NCBI GenBank assembly: GCA_020634415.1
Contig: JACKBT010000022.1
Coordinates: 29,067-93,066, forward strand
Direction: 5' to 3'
Length of the DNA: 64,000 nucleotides
Source of the DNA: Ardenticatenaceae bacterium
Lineage (GTDB): Bacteria > Chloroflexota > Anaerolineae > Promineifilales > Promineifilaceae
Shown here: one piece after another, positions 17,594-26,021 of the stretch
Position numbering within the stretch: the first letter of the stretch is position 1
How the letters are laid out: each line of letters opens with the position of its first letter
The notes under the pieces: model-generated
Told to the model about the DNA's origin: nothing
Seen by the model: the letters and a program-made list of their open reading frames with translations, nothing else
Databases searched by the model: none
Position numbers and translations under genes: made by a program

Positions 17594-18769
17594 GTGAAAC
17601 GTAAAAAATCAAATTTATGGCGGGGCCAACGGCCGAATACGAGATGGGTAATGCCCATCTTTTTGTTGTTGTGGGGGGCGGGGCTGCTGGCTTGCAGCAG
17701 TGAACCGCAGCTTGTAGAGGTGACGCGCATTGTCAGCGAGACGGTGCCGGTGACGGTGGAAGTGCCGGTAGAGATGACGGTGGAGGTGCCGGTGGAAGTG
17801 CCGGTGGAGATGACGGTGGAAGTGCCGGTAGAGGTGGCGGTGGAGGTGACACGGCTGGTGGAAGTGGTGGTTTCGCCCACACCGGAGCCAACGAGTGAGG
17901 CCGAACCTACGGAAACCCCTGTGCCAACGGCAACGGCCGTTATTGCCACAGGCAGCAGCTACACCGTGCAATCGGGTGACACATTGGCCTACATTGCCAC
18001 TATTACAGGAGTACAGGTGGCCGATATTATGCAGGCCAATGGCCTGAGCGATCAGAATTTCTTGCAGGCGGGGCAGGAGTTGACCATTCCGGGTTGGGAT
18101 GGTGTGCCTCTGGTTGAGCCGACAGTGATTGCCAATCCCACCACTGTGGCGGCAGTGCCAGCGGCAACGGCCGTTGCCAGCGTCAGCGCCAATCTACTGC
18201 CTAATGCCTCTTTTGAAGGCGATTGGTACTTCTTTAACAGCATCAACGAACTGCAAATTCCGGTAGGCTGGGCGGCGTATACCGATGAGGGGTTCAACAC
18301 ATTAACGGCCGATCCCGATGATGTCTTCTTCCGTCCCGAGATTCGAGTTGTGCCAGCCCGTGATTTACCGGAATCTGAGCGCGGCATGTTTATTTTTGAT
18401 GGAGAGAACACGATCAAAGCCTTCAAAGGGGGCGCACCGACCAGCTTTGCCATCTACACCGATATTGCTTTGACCGCTGGCACATACCGCTTCTCGATGA
18501 GCTTCTTCCCTGACATTGTTTCTGTTTACAATGGCGGCAGCAAGGTTTGGGCGACTGACCCGGACTCGGCCGAAGCTCGCGTGATTCTGAACGATGGCGG
18601 CACGGCCTGGGCCACGACCAACATTGCCACGAAGAATACGGTGACGTATGAGTTTACGCTGGAGCAGCCAGCGACGGTGCGTATTGGTGGGGCTTTCCGC
18701 AATCGTTATGTCAATAGCAACAATGGCTGGTTTTTGGATGATTGGTCGTTGGTGCGGTTGGGAGGATAA
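17594..18769 (+). CDS. LysM-domain lipoprotein with a conserved C-terminal beta domain
   Basis: 391 aa with GTG start at 17594 (AAAGGAG 12 bp upstream). A lipoprotein signal ends in GAGLLACSS. Residues about 35-95 are an imperfect VEV/PVE/MTVEV repeat, a stretch common in Chloroflexi lipoproteins. One LysM domain follows (SYTVQSGDTLAYIATITGVQ to GQELTIPGW), which binds glycan chains of peptidoglycan. Residues 195-391 (NLLPNASFEGDWYF to GWFLDDWSLVRL) form a beta-rich domain shared with the LysM protein at 47981. It is probably a surface or wall-bound protein with a carbohydrate-binding C-terminus; the ligand is unknown. Confidence 0.82.
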   Translation: MKRKKSNLWRGQRPNTRWVMPIFLLLWGAGLLACSSEPQLVEVTRIVSETVPVTVEVPVEMTVEVPVEVPVEMTVEVPVEVAVEVTRLVEVVVSPTPEPTSEAEPTETPVPTATAVIATGSSYTVQSGDTLAYIATITGVQVADIMQANGLSDQNFLQAGQELTIPGWDGVPLVEPTVIANPTTVAAVPAATAVASVSANLLPNASFEGDWYFFNSINELQIPVGWAAYTDEGFNTLTADPDDVFFRPEIRVVPARDLPESERGMFIFDGENTIKAFKGGAPTSFAIYTDIALTAGTYRFSMSFFPDIVSVYNGGSKVWATDPDSAEARVILNDGGTAWATTNIATKNTVTYEFTLEQPATVRIGGAFRNRYVNSNNGWFLDDWSLVRLGG

Positions 18770-18779
18770 GGCAAGGAGC

Positions 18780-18815
18780 AAGTGGCAGGTAAATTCGTTC
18801 TGCCACCTGCCACTT
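18780..18815. terminator. hairpin between convergent genes
   Basis: AAGTGGCAGGT pairs with ACCTGCCACTT around a 14-nt loop, lying between the LysM gene stop and the P450 gene stop. It could serve both strands. No strong T-run. Confidence 0.5.
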
Positions 18816-18828
18816 GCCACTTATAACC

Positions 18829-20175
18829 TTAAACGGCTTCCAGATGGAGGCCGTTTTTGGTGGGGGTGAACGGCCGTTCGGCCACGCGCATCAATAACGC
18901 CTCTTTAGGCCGCAGTGTCACCACCGTATCCACCTCCACCGGTTTGGTCACAGCCAGTTGCAAACCCACCTGCTGCATCATCGTTGCCAGAATAACCTGC
19001 GCTTCCAGCATGGCAAACATATTGCCCAGGCAGATGCGCGGCCCGGCACCAAAGGGGTAGTAGGTGTAGCGGTCGGGTTCGTTGGTTTTGTCTAGAAAGC
19101 GCTCTGGTTTGAAGGCTGTTGGCTCGGCGTACAGGTCGGGGCGGCGGTGGGTGATGTAGCTGAGGAAGAGAACGACAGCCCCCTGCGGAAAGGTGGTGTC
19201 ATTGGCCGTGAAGGGTTCCATCACGGTGCGGCCAAAGCTGAATGCGGGTGGATAGAGCCGCATGGTTTCTTTGATCACCGCTTCGAGCAGAGGCAGTTCG
19301 GGCAGTTTGTCGAAGGTGATGGGCTGATCGCCTAAAACTGCGTCAATTTGCTCGTAAAGCTGTTGGGCGATGGCCGGATACTGACTGAGCAGATACCAGG
19401 TCCAGGTGAGGACGGCGGCGGTGGTTTCGTGGCCGGCCACAAACAACGTTAAACATTCGTCTAAAAGCTGTTGTTCGGGCATGGGATTGCCCTCTTCATC
19501 GCGCACGCTGAGGAGCATGGAGAGCAGATCGCCGTGATCGGCGGCGGTGGCCTGCCGCTGGTGGATGATTTGGCGCAGGAGGTTGGTGATGTTTTGGTAG
19601 GCGGCGTGGTAGCGGCGGTTTTGGCGGGTGGGCAGCCATTGGGGCGGCACGAAGGTCATTTTGAGCTGTTCTTCGACGATGCTGAGGATTTCTTTCATGT
19701 TGTGGCCGATAACGGCCGTTTCCTCGGCAATATCCACGTCATACATCGTCTTGGCAATGATGCGCAGTGTGAGATGGGTGAGGGCTTCATCTACCGGCAG
19801 CGTCTGGCCCGGCTGCCAGCTCTCGACCATTTCCCGCGCATAGTGGGCCATGATGTCGGTGTAGGCGCGAATGCGGGTGGCATGGAAGGCGGGCTGCATC
19901 AGTTTGCGCTGCTTTTTCCAGAGGTCGCCTTCGGCGACAAAGACGCCGTTGCCCATGAAGCGTTTGAAGACGCGGGAGACGAAGGGGTCGCGGTGCAGTT
20001 GGTGGGAGTGGTGGACCAATATTTCGCGCACGGCGGCTGGTTCGGAGACGAGGAACATGTGCATGTTGAGAACTTTGAGGTGGGTGATGCCGCCATCGGT
20101 AACGGCCGTTTTCTGGGCGAACCCCAGCATGTCTTTTTGAAATTCTTTAATTTCAGCAAAACTCAGTTTTTTCAT
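18829..20175 (-). CDS. cytochrome P450
   Basis: 448 aa. The haem-binding loop is FGAGPRICLGN with the axial thiolate at Cys382. The I-helix oxygen-activation motif is FVAGHETTAAVLTWTW, and the K-helix ExxR is KETMR. The sequence style (DLWKKQRKLMQPAFHATRI, FKPERFLD) resembles CYP102/CYP4-like soluble bacterial P450s acting on fatty acids or other lipophilic compounds; the substrate is not known. No fused reductase is present, so an external ferredoxin or flavoprotein is needed. It diverges from a TetR regulator over a 127-bp gap with two palindromes, which suggests control by that regulator. Confidence 0.95.
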   Translation of the reverse strand: MKKLSFAEIKEFQKDMLGFAQKTAVTDGGITHLKVLNMHMFLVSEPAAVREILVHHSHQLHRDPFVSRVFKRFMGNGVFVAEGDLWKKQRKLMQPAFHATRIRAYTDIMAHYAREMVESWQPGQTLPVDEALTHLTLRIIAKTMYDVDIAEETAVIGHNMKEILSIVEEQLKMTFVPPQWLPTRQNRRYHAAYQNITNLLRQIIHQRQATAADHGDLLSMLLSVRDEEGNPMPEQQLLDECLTLFVAGHETTAAVLTWTWYLLSQYPAIAQQLYEQIDAVLGDQPITFDKLPELPLLEAVIKETMRLYPPAFSFGRTVMEPFTANDTTFPQGAVVLFLSYITHRRPDLYAEPTAFKPERFLDKTNEPDRYTYYPFGAGPRICLGNMFAMLEAQVILATMMQQVGLQLAVTKPVEVDTVVTLRPKEALLMRVAERPFTPTKNGLHLEAV

Positions 20176-20203
20176 TGCGATTTATCCATTTTGGGTTAAG
20201 ATG

Positions 20204-20220
20204 TGCAACACAGTGTTGCA
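20204..20220. promoter_or_regulatory. perfect 17-bp palindrome, candidate TetR operator
   Basis: TGCAACAC-A-GTGTTGCA lies 29 bp upstream of the P450 start and 83 bp upstream of the TetR gene. Length and symmetry fit a TetR-family binding site in a divergent promoter. Confidence 0.6.
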
Positions 20221-20274
20221 GAAGTGATGGTACTCATTTGTGTAGTGGCTGTCAATCAACAAAACGGCCGTATC

Positions 20275-20290
20275 TGTTGCCTTTGCAACA
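20275..20290. promoter_or_regulatory. second palindrome with the same half-sites
   Basis: TGTTGC-CTTT-GCAACA uses the GCAACA half-site of the 20204 palindrome in the opposite arrangement. It ends 12 bp before the TetR start codon, next to its AAAGGAG ribosome site, so it may give autoregulation. Confidence 0.5.
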
Positions 20291-20302
20291 AAGGAGCAAA
20301 AT

Positions 20303-20881
20303 ATGTCGCAAAATCGTGATCCGCGTACCCGCCGCACCCAACTCTCGATTCGGGATGCCTTTATAGAGCTGCTGATTGAGCAGGGTTTTGACAACATCAC
20401 CGTTCGCGCCGTCACCGAACGGGCCAATATTAACCGCGCCACTTTTTACCGCCACTACACCGATATTCATGATCTGGCGGCCCGTTTGACCGACCTGCTG
20501 TTTGTGGATGTCGTCAGTAACCTGCGCGAGGAGCCAGCCATCAGCAATGTTGAAAGTTGGGCAATTTTATTTGAGCATGTGGCCCAATATGCCCCTTTTT
20601 ACCGGGCAATGATCGGCCCACAAGGTATTCCTGGCTTTCGTGATCGGGTGCAGGAGTCGGTGGAGGTGGAGATGCGGCAGTGGCTGGAAACAAGCGGGGT
20701 TGATGAGGCGCAAGCCAAAATGCCCACGGCATTGGCAGTGCGTTATATGGCGGCGGCACAGGTGGGGTTTATTCAGTGGTGGCTGGAGAATGAGATGCCG
20801 TTTGCGCCGATGGAAGCGGCCGTTTATCTGATGAATTTGCACTTCCAGGGAGGTGGGTGGGCCTTAGGTTTTAGTCCTTAA
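20303..20881 (+). CDS. TetR-family transcriptional regulator
   Basis: 192 aa. The N-terminal helix-turn-helix is classic (FDNITVRAVTERANINRATF then YRHYTDIHDL). The C-terminal ligand domain is hydrophobic and contains no family-specific motif I recognise. AAAGGAG precedes ATG 20303. It is divergent from the P450 gene and probably represses it until a hydrophobic ligand binds. Confidence 0.92.
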   Translation: MSQNRDPRTRRTQLSIRDAFIELLIEQGFDNITVRAVTERANINRATFYRHYTDIHDLAARLTDLLFVDVVSNLREEPAISNVESWAILFEHVAQYAPFYRAMIGPQGIPGFRDRVQESVEVEMRQWLETSGVDEAQAKMPTALAVRYMAAAQVGFIQWWLENEMPFAPMEAAVYLMNLHFQGGGWALGFSP

Positions 20882-20898
20882 CTCCCGTCTAGCCCGAT

Positions 20899-20927
20899 TT
20901 GACAAAGAAAAGCAGTGCGGTTACAGT
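20899..20927 (+). promoter_or_regulatory. sigma-70-like promoter
   Basis: TTGACA (20899-20904), 17-bp spacer, TACAGT (20922-20927). It lies 32 bp before the TTG start of the small membrane-protein gene and may also serve the exporter downstream. Confidence 0.55.
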
Positions 20928-20959
20928 GTGGCTTCAATAGAGATAGGATAAGGTAAGCA

Positions 20960-21367
20960 TTGAGAGTTAAAACTACTCCATCTTTTACGAAACAAAAATT
21001 TGGCCTCCATCTGCTGTTGGTAGCCACCATATTTTTGTATCTTTACAGTCCTCTCTTGGATCATTGGTTGGGAGTAGAGTCTTATGCCAGACCGCACACC
21101 CATATAAACGCTGCCACAAGCTATTTAAGCACCCTTCCAGAACACGCAAAGACGCATTCAGGAGCCAATTCCGAAGCTCATGAAGAGGGCGTTTTTTGTT
21201 TCCTGGATATCAATGCCCTGCTCTCAATGGCGCTTTCCATTAACACAAGTCCGGTGTGGTTTCTGGATTTCGCCCACCATGCCTCGTTGGTGTTTGATCT
21301 GTTGCCTTCCTATTTCTTATTCCCTTCAGTCTATCTTTCTTCCCTGGATCCCCCTCCCCGTTTTTAA
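20960..21367 (+). CDS. small membrane-associated protein of unknown function
   Basis: 135 aa from TTG 20960; no ATG start is available nearby. It opens with a basic segment and one hydrophobic helix (FGLHLLLVATIFLYLYSPLL), followed by a His-containing loop (ARPHTHINAA, LPEHAKTHSG, EAHEEG), a second weakly hydrophobic half and the end LDPPPRF. A good promoter stands upstream. The layout (one anchor, His-rich loop, Pro-rich end) recalls small metal-related membrane proteins, but I do not recognise the family. It precedes the exporter and peptide genes and could belong with them. Confidence 0.6.
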   Translation: MRVKTTPSFTKQKFGLHLLLVATIFLYLYSPLLDHWLGVESYARPHTHINAATSYLSTLPEHAKTHSGANSEAHEEGVFCFLDINALLSMALSINTSPVWFLDFAHHASLVFDLLPSYFLFPSVYLSSLDPPPRF

Positions 21368-21410
21368 GTAAACAAATAATCTAACTGAATACTTTGCTGA
21401 GTCAGGCTTG

Positions 21411-21658
21411 ATGGGTCTCTACTGTAGACCTAACTGTGTCAGCCTATATACACCGCTGATGGGCAGTTTGGATGCCCTTGCGGTGTGGGTTATCGGCAGC
21501 TCTCTGGCTCTGGCAGCAGTGTTCATCTCCCCTTTTTGTTTGTAAAACGCAATGATGCTGGTGCCAGTTTGGTCTGGGCATTGGCAGCTATGAATGGAGC
21601 GATTGTAAGCGGATCATGTTTAGAAGAAAGCGACGGGTACCTGTTATTTTCCAAATGA
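21411..21658 (+). pseudogene. possible frameshifted small membrane-protein remnant
   Basis: ATG 21411 opens a 44-codon frame containing a clear membrane helix (LDALAVWVIGSSLALAAVFI), ending at TAA 21543. If one T is added to the CCTTTTTG run near 21532, the frame continues into KRNDAGASLVWALAAMNGAI and overlaps the exporter start. This reads like a small membrane protein with a 1-nt deletion; it may also be chance. The rest of 21368-21615 shows nothing else. Confidence 0.35.
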
Positions 21659-23802
21659 CATTTGCAGATTGTGGTGCGGCTTGCCTGGCAATGATCCTGG
21701 GTTATAACGGCCGTAAAACCCGTTTAGCCGAGTGCCAGAATTATTTCAGCAGTGGCCGTGATGGTGTGAGTGCCTGGGAGATCATAGAAACGGCCGAAAA
21801 ATTTGGCCTGGAAGCAAGCGGTTACGAAGTAGATGCCAGCGATTTAGATCAGGTGCCGCTGCCAGCCGTTGCCTATTGGAACAATAACCACTTTGTGGTG
21901 GTTGAGGCCTGGTCGCCGCAAAGTATTTCTGTTGTTGATCCGGCAAACGGCCGTGTCACCTACACCCCATCCCAATTCAAAGAACAGTTCTCCGCAGTCA
22001 TCCTCACCTTTACACCAAACCAAAGCTTTAACACAAAAAGCAAAAACAGCCCTTCCCTCTGGCGCACCTACCTGCAAGGTATGCTCCAGACCCGCAGCGC
22101 TCCCCGGTTCCTAGCCAAAATCATCACAGCCTCCATCGCCCTCCAGCTCCTAAACATAGCTTTACCCCTCCTCACCCGTTACCTCATTGATGACATCATT
22201 GGCCTAAACCTCACCAAGCCCCTAAACATTTTCGGGTTGGGCCTCCTCTCCCTTATTCTGTTCTTTCTCTTCACAACCTACGTGCGCGGGCGCTGGCTCG
22301 TTTTGCTGCAAGCACAGTTCGACAAGCAAATCGTGCTCAACTTCTTTGCCCATATTTTGTCACTCCCCATCACCTTCTTCCAGCGGCGCACCAGCGGCGA
22401 CCTGCTCAACCGCTTAGGCAGCAACATGACCATCCGAGAAACCTTCACCAACAACACCCTTTCCACCATTCTCGATGGCTTACTCATCCTCACTTACCTC
22501 ATCATCCTCATCACCTGGTCGCCGACCTTCGCCGCCATTGTTCTACTGTTAGCCCTCATTCAGGTTGCTTTATTAATTGCCACCGCCCCCCAAGTATACG
22601 TTTTGACCCAAAGAGCCTTAATTGGCGAAGTAAACTCCCACAGCTACTTGCTGGAAGCCCTTCACAACATCGTTACCCTCAAAGCCTTTGGGGCCGAAGA
22701 TAGGATTCAAAGCCATTGGTCTAAACTCTTCCACGATTATTTAGATATTTTGATCAAACAAAGCTTCCTGGCTGCCGCCATCGAGGCCACCTTATCCACC
22801 ATCCGCCTGTTTTCGCCCCTTTTGCTGCTGTGGGTGGGAGCCTTCTTCGTTCTCAACAACGGCATGTCGCTGGGCACAATGTTGGCCCTGAATGCCCTGG
22901 CGATCTCTTTTCTCACGCCATTATCGTCGCTGATCGAAAATGGGCAGCAGTTACAATTCGTCGGGGCACATTTGGCCCGCGTTGCCGATGTGATGGAAAC
23001 CCAGCCCGAACAAAACTCATCAGAGACAAAGTTGTCCCCTGCGTTAAGTGGTCAGATTGACATGCAAAATATCTCTTTTCGATATGACAAAAGCGGCCCT
23101 CTCGTATTGCAAAATATATCGCTTGGCATCCAACCAGGGCAAAAGATTGCCCTGGTGGGGCATACAGGCTCAGGCAAAAGCACCCTAGCCGCGCTGCTGT
23201 TAGGTCTCCATATTCCTGAAGAGGGGCAGATGTTTTTTGATTCCTATCCTCTTGGGGCTTTGCATTATCAATCTATTCGTCGCCAATTCGGGGTGGTGTT
23301 ACAAGAAATCTCCCTCTTCAACGCCTCTATACGAGACAACATCGCCCTGCAAGACCATCATATGCCCCTGGAAAAGATCATTAGGGCCGCCCGATTAGCC
23401 CAGATTGACGATGAAATTCAAGCAATGCCGATGGGGTATGAGACTGTTTTGGGTGAAGACGGCAGCGGTCTTTCGGGGGGACAAAAGCAGCGGCTTATGT
23501 TGGCTCGTGCGCTGGTAAATCAGCCCAAAATACTTTGCCTGGATGAGGCGACCAGCCATCTGGATGCGGCCACTGAACAGCAAATTATGCACAACTTAAA
23601 CTCGCTGGGCATCACCCAAATTGTGATTGCCCACCGCTTGAGTACGATTCAAGACGCTGACCAGATTTTTGTTTTGGACAAAGGCCAGATTATTGCTTGT
23701 GGTACTCATGATGAGCTGCTGGCTGATAATGAGCATTTTGCTCTGTTGGCTGGCAAACAAATTCTTTCTCGCGTTCCTCAGCTTGACCGTGACAGGCTGT
23801 GA
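21616..23802 (+). CDS. peptidase-containing ABC exporter (C39 peptidase, PCAT)
   Basis: 728 aa with three parts. Residues 1-130 are a C39 cysteine peptidase: the catalytic Cys19 lies in FQMTFADCGAACLAM, with His92 in NNNHFVVVE and Asp108 in VVDPANG. Residues about 150-450 are a six-helix ABC transmembrane domain. Residues about 480-728 are the ATPase: Walker A GHTGSGKST (about 515), signature LSGGQKQR (about 618), Walker B ILCLDEATS (about 638), IAHRLST switch. Such exporters cut GG-type leaders from small peptides and export the cores. A fitting substrate gene follows 30 bp downstream (23833). Confidence 0.95.
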   Translation: MFRRKRRVPVIFQMTFADCGAACLAMILGYNGRKTRLAECQNYFSSGRDGVSAWEIIETAEKFGLEASGYEVDASDLDQVPLPAVAYWNNNHFVVVEAWSPQSISVVDPANGRVTYTPSQFKEQFSAVILTFTPNQSFNTKSKNSPSLWRTYLQGMLQTRSAPRFLAKIITASIALQLLNIALPLLTRYLIDDIIGLNLTKPLNIFGLGLLSLILFFLFTTYVRGRWLVLLQAQFDKQIVLNFFAHILSLPITFFQRRTSGDLLNRLGSNMTIRETFTNNTLSTILDGLLILTYLIILITWSPTFAAIVLLLALIQVALLIATAPQVYVLTQRALIGEVNSHSYLLEALHNIVTLKAFGAEDRIQSHWSKLFHDYLDILIKQSFLAAAIEATLSTIRLFSPLLLLWVGAFFVLNNGMSLGTMLALNALAISFLTPLSSLIENGQQLQFVGAHLARVADVMETQPEQNSSETKLSPALSGQIDMQNISFRYDKSGPLVLQNISLGIQPGQKIALVGHTGSGKSTLAALLLGLHIPEEGQMFFDSYPLGALHYQSIRRQFGVVLQEISLFNASIRDNIALQDHHMPLEKIIRAARLAQIDDEIQAMPMGYETVLGEDGSGLSGGQKQRLMLARALVNQPKILCLDEATSHLDAATEQQIMHNLNSLGITQIVIAHRLSTIQDADQIFVLDKGQIIACGTHDELLADNEHFALLAGKQILSRVPQLDRDRL

Positions 23803-23832
23803 ACAAACCCATCTTATAAGGAGGTATGAACC

Positions 23833-23925
23833 ATGAAAAAATTGACCAAAGCGGATTTGCAGAAAGTTGTTGGTGGTAAAGCCAAACCCGTTGGCTGTGG
23901 CTGCGGCAGTGGTGGCGGAAAATAA
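23833..23925 (+). CDS. double-glycine-leader peptide, likely substrate of the adjacent exporter
   Basis: A 30-aa peptide preceded by AAGGAGG (10 bp from ATG 23833). Leader: MKKLTKADLQKVVGG, an amphipathic helix with the LxxxxLxxVxGG pattern that C39 peptidases recognise. Predicted core after the GG: KAKPVGCGCGSGGGK, 15 residues with two Cys and many Gly. It follows the PCAT exporter by 30 bp in the same direction. It could be a bacteriocin, a signalling peptide or a metal-binding peptide; no modifying enzyme is in the window. Cys pair, Lys ends and closeness to zinc-uptake genes make metal binding a possibility only. Confidence 0.8.
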   Translation: MKKLTKADLQKVVGGKAKPVGCGCGSGGGK

Positions 23926-23966
23926 TCGTATCGGCCTTTGTTTAATTCTCTCTTAGGGCGAGACGA

Positions 23967-24046
23967 AGGCTTATTAATCTCACGGTAGTTAATAAGCCTG
24001 AGTCCCATTTAGGATTGGGTGAGATGTCGCTAGCATCTCACCCAAT
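23967..24046 (+). terminator. two consecutive perfect hairpins after the peptide gene
   Basis: First stem AGGCTTATTAA/TTAATAAGCCT (23967-23999, 11 bp). Second stem ATTGGGTGAGATG/CATCTCACCCAAT (24014-24046, 13 bp, 7-nt loop). No T-tracts. They separate the peptide gene from the zinc genes and probably end or attenuate the transcript. Confidence 0.6.
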
Positions 24047-24080
24047 TCGTGTGTAAAATAGTCCGAAAGTGATATTTTGT

Positions 24081-24104
24081 ATCAATTAGTATAGACTAGT
24101 TGAT
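24081..24104. promoter_or_regulatory. 24-bp near-perfect palindrome upstream of zinc genes
   Basis: ATCAATTAGT, spacer ATAG, ACTAGTTGAT: 9 of 10 arm positions pair. It lies 72 bp before the znuA-like start. A Zur-type operator is plausible by position, though the sequence is not a Zur box I know. Confidence 0.45.
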
Positions 24105-24175
24105 GTCACTAAGCAAGCTCTTGGCCTCAAGGTTGGGTGTCAGGGCACATATAACTCAGAAAAGAGAGGTTTTCT

Positions 24176-25285
24176 ATGATTGCAAAGCAAAGATTTTATT
24201 CACTTTTATGGAGTTTATGCTGCGTTTTAGCTTTCGGACTGTTGCTGATAGGCTGCACTAGCTCAGCAGAACCAGAGGAAACACCGAATTCTAATACGAC
24301 AGATGAACATGATGTAGAACATGAACATGATGATAGCACCGAGACTTTGAGTCTGCCGGAGTTGGGGGCAGCGGCGTTGAACGGCCGTAAATTAACCGTC
24401 GTCGCTACCACCAGCATCATTGGGGATGTGGTGGCCCAAGTGGGAGGCGAGGCTATTGACCTGACTATATTGATGGAAGCGGGGCAGGACCCGCACAGTT
24501 ATGAACCAGGGGCGCAGGAGTTAACGGCCGTTGCCGATGCCGATGTCATCTTTATCAATGGCTGGGACTTAGAAGAAAGTTTGGTTGACAGCCTGGAAAG
24601 CATAGGCGAAGAGGCACTGGTAGTTCCAATCTCTGCCAATATCCATCCGCTGGCCTTTGGCGAAGATGAACATGAGCACGAAGGTGAGGAGGCAGAACAT
24701 GAAGAAGAAGATGAACATGATGAAGGAGAGCACCATCACAGCGGTGCTGATCCTCATGTCTGGTTTAGCATTCATAACGTAGAACAGTGGATGGAAAACG
24801 TCGAACACGTTCTCAGCGAACTCGATCCGACCCATGCCGGAACGTATGAAGCCAATGCAACTGCCTACATGACAGAGCTGGCAGAGCTAGAAGCTTATGC
24901 TGAAGCCCAATTGGCCCCGATTCCCACTGAAAAGCGTTTTTTGGTAACCAACCATGATTCGTTTGGTTATTTTGCCGAGGAATACGATTTCACCGTTTTA
25001 GGCACCGTGATTCCCAGCATAAGCACTGCAGCCGAACCATCCGCCAGCGATTTGACTGACCTGATTGCCGAAATGGAAGAACACACTGTGTGCACCATCT
25101 TCACCGAAACGACAGTGAACGACACACTGGCACAAACAGTGGCCAGTGAGCTGTCGGGCTGTGATGCCGTGCAGGTTCTGAAGCTGTACACTGGCGCTGT
25201 GGGGTCGGAAGGCAGCGGCGCAGAAAGCTACATCGGCATGTTCCGTACCAATATAGACACGATAGTTGACGGCTTAAAACAATAA
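24176..25285 (+). CDS. znuA: zinc/manganese ABC substrate-binding lipoprotein (ZnuA-like)
   Basis: 369 aa. A lipoprotein signal ends in FGLLLIGCTSS. Metal-binding histidines typical of cluster A-I binding proteins are seen in GQDPHSYEPGAQ, GADPHVWFSIHNV and TNHDSFGYFAEEY. Two His/Glu/Asp-rich loops (near residue 45 and residues about 160-200, HEHEGEEAEHEEEDEHDE) fit zinc rather than manganese. It captures zinc outside the membrane. No ZnuB or ZnuC gene follows; a MacB-type ABC pair does instead. GAGAGG stands before ATG 24176. Confidence 0.88.
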   Translation: MIAKQRFYSLLWSLCCVLAFGLLLIGCTSSAEPEETPNSNTTDEHDVEHEHDDSTETLSLPELGAAALNGRKLTVVATTSIIGDVVAQVGGEAIDLTILMEAGQDPHSYEPGAQELTAVADADVIFINGWDLEESLVDSLESIGEEALVVPISANIHPLAFGEDEHEHEGEEAEHEEEDEHDEGEHHHSGADPHVWFSIHNVEQWMENVEHVLSELDPTHAGTYEANATAYMTELAELEAYAEAQLAPIPTEKRFLVTNHDSFGYFAEEYDFTVLGTVIPSISTAAEPSASDLTDLIAEMEEHTVCTIFTETTVNDTLAQTVASELSGCDAVQVLKLYTGAVGSEGSGAESYIGMFRTNIDTIVDGLKQ

Positions 25286-25306
25286 TTAATATAAGGAAGA
25301 TGAATC

Positions 25307-25996
25307 ATGTTCAGATATTTAACTCTCATTTGTTTATTGATTGGCTTAACGGCCGCTTGCACCCCAACCACCCAAGAACCAACAGAAACCCAACTCACAG
25401 AGTCTGAGGAAATGCACGAAGATGAACATGAATCCGAAGAGGATCATGATCATGAAGATGAAGCAGACCATGAAGACGAACACGAACATGAAGAAGGTGA
25501 CGATCACCGCGAACATGGGGCACACGAACATGGAGTCGCTGAATTAACCATTGCCTGGTCCGGCAACGAATTGGCCATTGATTTAGAGACACCTGCTTTT
25601 AACATCCTGGGGTTTGAACACAGCCCCCATACGGAGGAAGAACAAAAACTTCTGGATGAAAGTCTGGCGACATTAGAAGAGGGCAATCTCTTGCTCATCC
25701 TTCCCCAAGATGCTGATTGTACGCTTATGGATACGGCCGTTCACACAGAGCTAGGCGAAGCAGATCATGCAGACGAAGATGCTGAACACGATGAAGCCGA
25801 AGAAGAAACCCACTCTGATATTGATGTTGCCTACAACATTCAATGCCAACATCCCGACAAAATCGAAGCCTTAGATGCCAGTGAGCTATTTGCTCACTTC
25901 CCTAACTTTGAAGCCTTACATGTCCAATGGGTTTCGGACACACAACAATCAGCCCAAGACCTGACCCCAGATGATTCCCTGTTATCACTCAAGTAA
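25307..25996 (+). CDS. DUF2796 zinc-uptake lipoprotein (ZrgA-like)
   Basis: 229 aa. The signal ends in LIGLTAACTPT. A long His/Asp/Glu loop (residues about 28-75) precedes the DUF2796 domain: HEHGVAELTIAWSG, PAFNILGFEHSPHTEEE, DADCTLMDTAV, QCQHPDKIEALD, FPNFEALHVQWVS. In Vibrio the homologue ZrgA is the zinc-binding member of the Zrg uptake system, with an ABC pair and a DUF3299 protein; the same partners follow here. AAGGAAG precedes the start. It begins 21 bp after the ZnuA-like gene. Confidence 0.88.
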   Translation: MFRYLTLICLLIGLTAACTPTTQEPTETQLTESEEMHEDEHESEEDHDHEDEADHEDEHEHEEGDDHREHGAHEHGVAELTIAWSGNELAIDLETPAFNILGFEHSPHTEEEQKLLDESLATLEEGNLLLILPQDADCTLMDTAVHTELGEADHADEDAEHDEAEEETHSDIDVAYNIQCQHPDKIEALDASELFAHFPNFEALHVQWVSDTQQSAQDLTPDDSLLSLK

Positions 25997-26021
25997 GCAA
26001 TCATCCGTTTGAAATTCAGCG

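Noticed and set aside
17707..17860. VEV/PVE repeat as a DNA minisatellite of interest
   Set aside because: Such repeats are common after the signal peptide in Chloroflexi lipoproteins and vary at codon level; treated as protein low complexity.
19471..20199. 242-codon plus-strand frame
   Set aside because: Antisense to the P450 gene, which has all catalytic motifs; the plus-strand translation is low complexity.
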